Shown here: positions 22,382 to 26,653 of the stretch, in pieces
Layout: the number at the start of each line of letters is the position of its first letter
Position numbering within the stretch: position 1 is the stretch's first letter
Made by a program: the position numbers and the translations under genes
Notes under the pieces: model-generated
Seen by the model: only the letters and a program-made list of their open reading frames with translations
What the model was told of the DNA's origin: nothing
The model's database searches: none
Assembly (NCBI GenBank): GCA_023417635.1
Contig: JAEZFF010000100.1
Location: 1-26,653 of the forward strand
Direction of reading: 5' to 3'
Origin: Bacillota bacterium
GTDB taxonomy: Bacteria > Bacillota > Clostridia > Oscillospirales > Acutalibacteraceae
DNA: 26,653 nt

Positions 22382-23014
22382 GTGGAAATCCATACAACGG
22401 AAGAGAAGCAGAAAAAGCACAAACCCATTAAGACAATTCGTTTGATTCTGGCCGGGGTCATCCTCTGTGCCGCGATAGGAGCTGGGTGCTTCCTTTTTGG
22501 CCGCTCGTCGGCCGGTGCGGGTCAGCAGACGCAGGTGTCGGCCACAGTGCTGAAAAATCAGCTGGAAACGATTAATGAACTGGCAAGCGTTTCCTACTCG
22601 TACACAAACATGGCACAGTTTGAAAACAGCAACGATTTTTACGGTATGAAGATTCCGTTTACAACGAAAAGCTTCCTTATTACCTATGACGGTGTGATTA
22701 AAGCGGGCGTAGACCTGCGGCAGGCCAAGGTTTCCGTAAACGGGAAGTCTGTTTCGGCCAAGCTGCCGGAAGCTAAAATCCTTTCGCATACCATCGATGA
22801 AAACAGTGTGAAAACATATGATGAAAAAACCAGTATTTTTAATGCGCTTACTGTGGAGGACTTTAAGGCTTTTCAGACGGACCAGAAAACGGCTATGGAG
22901 AAAAAAGCGGTGGAACGCGGTCTGCTGACGGAAGCAAAAAAGAAAGCGGCAAACTGCGTAGAGTCTTTCCTGAAATCCGCATTGCCGCAGGGTTATAGCT
23001 GCAGGCTGGAGTAA
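22382..23014 (+). CDS. DUF4230-family membrane-anchored protein
   Basis: The 210-residue protein has a short basic cytoplasmic N terminus (KQKKHKPIK), one membrane helix at about residues 18-41, and an extracytoplasmic domain of about 165 residues. That domain resembles DUF4230: it starts with the helix VLKNQLETINELASVSYSYTN, continues with a beta-rich part (SFLITYDGVIKAGVDL), and ends in a long Lys-rich helix. No catalytic motif is recognised and the function is unknown. The GTG at 22382 has GGAGG (22370-22374) 7 nt upstream; an open frame reaches back to 22226 but without a ribosome binding site. It is divergent from sigK and shares a terminator with the convergent amidohydrolase gene. Confidence 0.75.
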   Translation: MEIHTTEEKQKKHKPIKTIRLILAGVILCAAIGAGCFLFGRSSAGAGQQTQVSATVLKNQLETINELASVSYSYTNMAQFENSNDFYGMKIPFTTKSFLITYDGVIKAGVDLRQAKVSVNGKSVSAKLPEAKILSHTIDENSVKTYDEKTSIFNALTVEDFKAFQTDQKTAMEKKAVERGLLTEAKKKAANCVESFLKSALPQGYSCRLE

Positions 23015-23022
23015 AATTACCG

Positions 23023-23063
23023 AAAAAGGCGGGGCAGTTCATTTTGAACGGCCCCGCCTTTTT
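23023..23063. terminator. Bidirectional terminator
   Basis: AAAAAGGCGGGGC (23023-23035) pairs with GCCCCGCCTTTTT (23051-23063), and an inner GTTC/GAAC stem extends the hairpin. It has an A-run and a T-run on its two sides and lies between convergent genes. Confidence 0.88.
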
Positions 23064-23077
23064 CTATCAGAAAGATT

Positions 23078-24241
23078 TTACAGGTTGGATGTAAGGTAAT
23101 CGACAGCAAACTGGGCATACATGGCGGCACCGGTTTCCAGCACATTTTCGTCAATTGTAAAGTGGTCGCTGTGCTGCGGTGTATGGCCGCCGCCTCCGAG
23201 CAGAGCAAATGCCGATTTGCAGAGAGGAGTATAATCTGCAAAGTCCTCGCCGCCCATAATCATTGGAGATTCTTTAATAAGGTCTGGGGATTGAGCGACC
23301 TTCTTGGCAGAACCGAGCGCAAGCTTTATGGCGTCGGGATCACTGACAAGCACTTCGGTCATCATCTTATATTCCACTTCGGCGGTGCAGCGGTATGCGG
23401 CAGCTGTTTCTTTTGCAATGCGCTCAATCATACCGGGCAGGGCATGGTGCAGTTCTACATCAAAACAGCGGCAGGTGCCCTCCATTGTTGCTTCACCGGC
23501 AACAATATTAAACCGCGTGCCGGAAACAAGTTTTCCTACGGTTACAACGCAGGGCTTCATGGTGGAAATTTCACGGCTTACGATGCTCTGCAGGTTCATA
23601 ACAATCGCAGAAGCCGCAAGCGTTGCGTCCATGCCTGCTTCCGGCATGGAACCATGACTGACTTTGCCGGTAACTTTTATTTTGAAAATATCAGCCGCAG
23701 CCATGGAAGCGCCTTGGCGCAGCCAAAGGGTGCCGGCCGGGAAAATTGAAAAGATGTGCATGCCAAAAATCATGTCTACGTCTTTCAGGCCATTTTGCTT
23801 AATAACAGCTTTGGCGCCTTGAGCAATTTCTTCGCCCGGCTGAAAAATCAGCCTTACCGTGCCGTGAAGCTGGTCTTTCATGCCTGCAAGGATTTTGGCA
23901 GCGCCAAGAAGCATGGATGTGTGCGTGTCGTGCCCGCAGGCGTGCATGAGGCCAGGGTTTTCTGACTTAAACGGGACGTCTGTTTTTTCGGTGATGGAAA
24001 GAGCGTCAATGTCGGCGCGCAGCGCAACTGTCTTTCCGGGAAATGCACCCTTTATTTCACCAATCAGGCCGGCTGGCTCAAGCAGACGGTAAGGAATCCC
24101 ATCCTTCTCCATTTCGGAAGCGATGAGTTTTGTTGTTTCCGTTTCATGAAAACTTGCCTCCGGGTGGCGGTGAATCTCTTCCCGCATCCCGATTATGTAC
24201 GGCGCTATTTCATGCGCTGTTTCTTTGATTGTTTTAGCCAT
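23078..24241 (-). CDS. M20-family amidohydrolase (N-acyl amino acid hydrolase type)
   Basis: The 387-residue protein is a metal-dependent M20D peptidase/amidohydrolase. Metal and catalytic residues are visible: D77 and D79 of ADIDAL, HACGHDTH (99-107; C102, H104), E137-E138 of PGEE, and MGGEDFADY near the C terminus. The inserted dimerisation domain contains the conserved KVSHGSMPEAGMDA region. Relatives cleave N-acetyl or N-acyl amino acids, indole-acetyl amino acids or p-aminobenzoyl-glutamate; the substrate here is open. The ATG has GGAGG upstream. It lies 128 nt downstream of a permease gene on the same strand, suggesting import followed by hydrolysis. Confidence 0.9.
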   Translation of the reverse strand: MAKTIKETAHEIAPYIIGMREEIHRHPEASFHETETTKLIASEMEKDGIPYRLLEPAGLIGEIKGAFPGKTVALRADIDALSITEKTDVPFKSENPGLMHACGHDTHTSMLLGAAKILAGMKDQLHGTVRLIFQPGEEIAQGAKAVIKQNGLKDVDMIFGMHIFSIFPAGTLWLRQGASMAAADIFKIKVTGKVSHGSMPEAGMDATLAASAIVMNLQSIVSREISTMKPCVVTVGKLVSGTRFNIVAGEATMEGTCRCFDVELHHALPGMIERIAKETAAAYRCTAEVEYKMMTEVLVSDPDAIKLALGSAKKVAQSPDLIKESPMIMGGEDFADYTPLCKSAFALLGGGGHTPQHSDHFTIDENVLETGAAMYAQFAVDYLTSNL

Positions 24242-24369
24242 TGCTGTTTTCCTCCTTATAAAATTTAAAATCCGGGCTCGTTTACTAATTTTTTGAAAGT
24301 AATAAGACCGAATTTTACTACCTTATTTTACATCCAACAGGGAATGGATGGCGAAATAATTTTTGAAAT

Positions 24370-25569
24370 TCAGATATAGTTTTTCAAAATGCCTGCAACC
24401 AAAACAGACACGATTGTAACGCAGACAAAGCCTGCTACCAGCATTTTCGGCATCAGTTCGCCGGAAATGGTTTTGCGCTCTTCCGGATCTTTTACGAAGG
24501 CAAGCGCTTCGTTAACCAGCATTACATTCAGCGGGAACCCAAGAAATGCGTTGAGGACGATTGCGTAGCAGGACCAGAAAGATTCCTGCTTGAAAATTTT
24601 ATGCGAGAGAAAGGCAACCGCTGTAAGGCCAACTGCGGCAACGACTGTAAGGCCCAGTGTAATTCCGATAACGGGCAGCAGCAGCTTTGGAGTTGCAAAC
24701 GAGAAAGAGCAGAAAAGATAAGCCAAAAGAATGGTCATCAGAATTCCGTCAGATTTTGCTTTGCCCAGCGCGTCGGATTCCAGAAAACCAAACTCGTTGG
24801 CGAAGAATCCGAGAAGCAGGCACCATACATACTGCGACACATACCCTTTGGTAAGCACCTGCAGAAGATATGAAATGAGTGCTATGACGGCAAGTTTCAG
24901 GATAATGGTATTGACACTCCAGAATTTTTCTTTTTTCGTGGCCTTTTTTGAATTTTCGACCGGCTGTTCTGAAACTGTGGTGCTTTCTGAGGTCAGTTTG
25001 CCTTCTGTGTAGAGACCATGCAGCCGTTCGGTTTCCTTGCGCAGGCAAAGCGCAGCAAGAGGAAATCCAACGATTGCCTGTGCCACCATGGTGACCAGAG
25101 CAACCAGCTGAGCGGTGGTGTTGCCCTTCAGCTTTGCTGCTTCCGACATAATGGAAGCGGCGATGGCGGCGCCGGTCAGCACAGGCGTTGCAGCAATGGC
25201 GTTTGGCCTGCCAAACAGCGCACCGCCAAGCGTAAGCGTAAACAGACTAATAGCTGCGATGCCCATCAGGCTGATTACAACAGTGCGCCACTGGGCAATC
25301 ATCTGCCTCCGGTTAATGAGCGTGCCAAGGTGAATGATCAGCAGAACAACGGTTAGGCTGTAGATTGGCGCGGTCAGCCCGGCTGCGGCCGCAAGGTTTG
25401 CAGGGAGGATGGTCCAAAAGCCCGCAATCAGTGCGACCATCATAATAAGTGCGCTTGGCACTTTCCCTCTGGTGATTTTGGAAACATATTCGCCAAGCAC
25501 CATAACGGCCATGAGGATGGCGAATGCCAGGAACTGATTTGACGAGATGTACGCTTGAATGGCTCCCAT
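24370..25569 (-). CDS. Multi-pass membrane protein, probable permease, family not recognised
   Basis: This 399-residue protein has about ten hydrophobic segments in two halves. They are separated by a hydrophilic loop (about residues 178-220, rich in Glu, Ser, Thr and Lys). The first half contains LGEYVSKITRGKVPSALIMM and GAAIAASIMSEAAKLKGNT; the second resembles it loosely (GFFANEFGFLESDALGKAK). The two-half layout recalls secondary carboxylate or amino-acid symporters, but I could not assign a family. The neighbouring M20 amidohydrolase suggests it imports the amide that enzyme hydrolyses. ATG 25569 follows GGAGG by 5 nt; an ATG four codons upstream (25581) overlaps the hairpin-bounded leader end and has no site. 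Confidence 0.7.
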   Translation of the reverse strand: MGAIQAYISSNQFLAFAILMAVMVLGEYVSKITRGKVPSALIMMVALIAGFWTILPANLAAAAGLTAPIYSLTVVLLIIHLGTLINRRQMIAQWRTVVISLMGIAAISLFTLTLGGALFGRPNAIAATPVLTGAAIAASIMSEAAKLKGNTTAQLVALVTMVAQAIVGFPLAALCLRKETERLHGLYTEGKLTSESTTVSEQPVENSKKATKKEKFWSVNTIILKLAVIALISYLLQVLTKGYVSQYVWCLLLGFFANEFGFLESDALGKAKSDGILMTILLAYLFCSFSFATPKLLLPVIGITLGLTVVAAVGLTAVAFLSHKIFKQESFWSCYAIVLNAFLGFPLNVMLVNEALAFVKDPEERKTISGELMPKMLVAGFVCVTIVSVLVAGILKNYI

Positions 25570-25581
25570 AACTACCTCCAT

Positions 25582-25888
25582 TCTTCGGGGCGAACCCCGA
25601 ATGTGTTTTGCTTAGCCTGTATCAGCTGGCAAAACAGTGCTTCCTGCCAAAGCGCCTCTTTCTCCTTTTCTTCAAATCCCGAATAACCGGCGGAACTTTG
25701 AAAACAGCGCGTCTTAAAGAAGACTGTTCAATGAGCCTAACTGATATTGATTTAAAAGGTTAAACCAAAAAAGCGAATTTGTCAATTGATAATTACAAAT
25801 AATGTAAAATTATCAACAAATATTTTCTTGAGGTGCTGAAAAGGCCTTTATTTGGAGGAAATGTCTAGGGAATTAGTCCTCCGGAAAA
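25582..25888. other. Long leader and regulatory region upstream of the permease gene
   Basis: No gene is visible. On the minus strand this holds a possible promoter, a leader of nearly 200 nt, and several inverted repeats. These include a 7-bp stem with a TTCG loop (25584-25601) just before the permease ribosome binding site. A GGAGGA/TCCTCC inverted repeat (about 25852-25884) lies near the regulator terminator. Confidence 0.5.
25780..25816 (-). promoter_or_regulatory. Inverted repeat abutting a -35 box of the permease promoter
   Basis: TTGATAATT (25786-25794) and AATTATCAA (25808-25816) are exact complements 13 nt apart. On the minus strand they lie immediately upstream of TTGACA (25780-25785). 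The matching -10 box, TAACCT at 25757-25762, is weak, which would fit an activator-dependent promoter. Confidence 0.5.
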
Positions 25889-25917
25889 CAAAAAAATCCC
25901 CCCTCGACCAAGGGGGG
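25889..25917 (-). terminator. Terminator of the LuxR-type regulator gene
   Basis: CCCCCC (25898-25903) pairs with GGGGGG (25912-25917). On the minus strand it is followed by ATTTTTTTG. It lies 13 nt after the regulator stop. Confidence 0.85.
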
Positions 25918-25930
25918 AGAAAACATCTTT

Positions 25931-26653
25931 TTAGGAAAGAAGCTTTTTTTCACGTGCTTTTTCGACGGCCATCAAGCGTGAGGAAACGTCCAGTTTCCCA
26001 AAAATACTCAGCACATGGGTTTTTACGGTTGCCTGTGAAATGCAGAGTTTTTCGGCTATTTCACGGTTGGTAAGGCCGCGCGAAAGTTCCTGCAGAACTT
26101 CCGTTTCGCGGGAGGTAAGGGCTTCCGGATCTTTTGGTACGCAGGCGGGGCCGCCGCATACTGCGATGGTATCGCAGAGGAATGCGGCCGCGGCGCTGCC
26201 AAAAATGCTGTTTTTTCGGTTCCGTACGTCGAGCTCGTGCAGCAGCGGAAGAAGCGTTTTACGCTCTAAAAAGAAAGGCTGCAGAATCCGATTTTCTGAT
26301 GCAGAAGAAATTGCTTCGCACAGAAGATTCGTGATGGTTTTTTCGTTTTGCGGTGTTCCTCCGTCCTGTTCCAGTATACAGATTTTCAGCAGGTCGGCTT
26401 CCGTGAGCCTTAGAAGATTCTGACTTTCACGGGAGGCAGTGAGCACGCCTTCCACTTCTTTGGCAGCTTCCGCACTTTTGCCCATACTTTTTCCCATTAG
26501 GATGCGCGCACGCAGCAAATGTAGGAACAGCCCACGGCTGGAACCTTTCTGTTTTTCAATCTCCTGCAGAATCTGCTCGGCCATGTCGGGCGGAAGGTTT
26601 TCGGTGCAGGCCATGTCGTAAAGCAGACGGCTTAATGTAAGGAAACCGTAACC
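25931..26653 (-). CDS. LuxR-family transcriptional regulator, MalT-like (5' end outside window)
   Basis: The visible 240 residues are the C-terminal part of a larger regulator. The frame is open to the window edge, and the ATG at 26612-26614 is internal with no ribosome binding site. The N-terminal visible part is helical and resembles the TPR-like repeats of MalT/LuxR proteins. The C-terminal 65 residues are a LuxR helix-turn-helix: LTSRETEVLQELSRGLTNREIAEKL followed by CISQATVKTHVLSIFGKL. Full-length relatives carry an N-terminal AAA ATPase, which cannot be checked here. It lies directly upstream of the permease-amidohydrolase pair on the same strand and is a candidate activator of it. Confidence 0.82.
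   Translation of the reverse strand, partial: GYGFLTLSRLLYDMACTENLPPDMAEQILQEIEKQKGSSRGLFLHLLRARILMGKSMGKSAEAAKEVEGVLTASRESQNLLRLTEADLLKICILEQDGGTPQNEKTITNLLCEAISSASENRILQPFFLERKTLLPLLHELDVRNRKNSIFGSAAAAFLCDTIAVCGGPACVPKDPEALTSRETEVLQELSRGLTNREIAEKLCISQATVKTHVLSIFGKLDVSSRLMAVEKAREKKLLS

Overview
The window looks like a chromosomal stretch of a Gram-positive, fermentative, endospore-forming member of the Clostridia, probably of the Ruminococcaceae/Oscillospiraceae type. The evidence is a pro-sigma-K gene with its short hydrophobic pro-sequence, strong AGGAGG-type ribosome binding sites, frequent GTG and TTG starts, consensus TTGACA/TATAAT promoters, an energy-coupling-factor (ECF) vitamin transporter, an L-lactate dehydrogenase, FeoAB iron uptake, and no outer-membrane genes. 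This placement is inference; there is no rRNA in the window. No tRNA, CRISPR array or transposase was seen.

Layout. Positions 1-376 hold only terminator-like structures. From 377 to 2349 (minus) a TrmB-type regulator and a diaminopimelate decarboxylase form a two-gene operon with a perfect palindrome over its -10 box. Divergently, trxA (2544) stands alone with its own promoter and terminator. A three-gene operon follows (3037-5595): HAD phosphatase, YaiI/YqxD-family protein and a FAD-dependent dehydrogenase. An SGNH hydrolase (minus, 5665-6366) is divergent from an AlkD-like DNA glycosylase, which is followed closely by ldh (7301-8251). An AT-rich MFS exporter (8528-9805) lies between two identical 29-bp terminator copies and looks acquired. 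The iron operon (feoA, feoB, small Cys-rich membrane protein; 10055-12983) has a perfect consensus promoter with an inverted repeat at the predicted start point. It is interrupted between feoB and the Cys-rich gene by four tandem copies of a ~113-bp repeat (12304-12754), the most unusual structure in the window.

Downstream are a YihX-like HAD phosphatase, dinB (minus), a PiT phosphate permease (minus), a DHA2-type drug exporter overlapping a GIY-YIG protein, and a complete ECF transporter read leftward as S (20732-21289), fused double ATPase (18911-20644) and T (18078-18914). Sigma-K (21450-22142, minus) is divergent from a membrane-anchored DUF4230 protein (22382-23014). The right end has an M20 amidohydrolase, an unidentified multi-pass permease upstream of it on the same strand, and the 3' part of a LuxR/MalT-like regulator that runs off the window.

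Most of this is ordinary housekeeping and accessory metabolism. The features that deserve attention are the tandem repeat array inside the feo locus, the duplicated terminators around the MFS gene, the well-placed operators upstream of trmB-lysA and feoA, and the strong hairpin between the ECF S and A genes.
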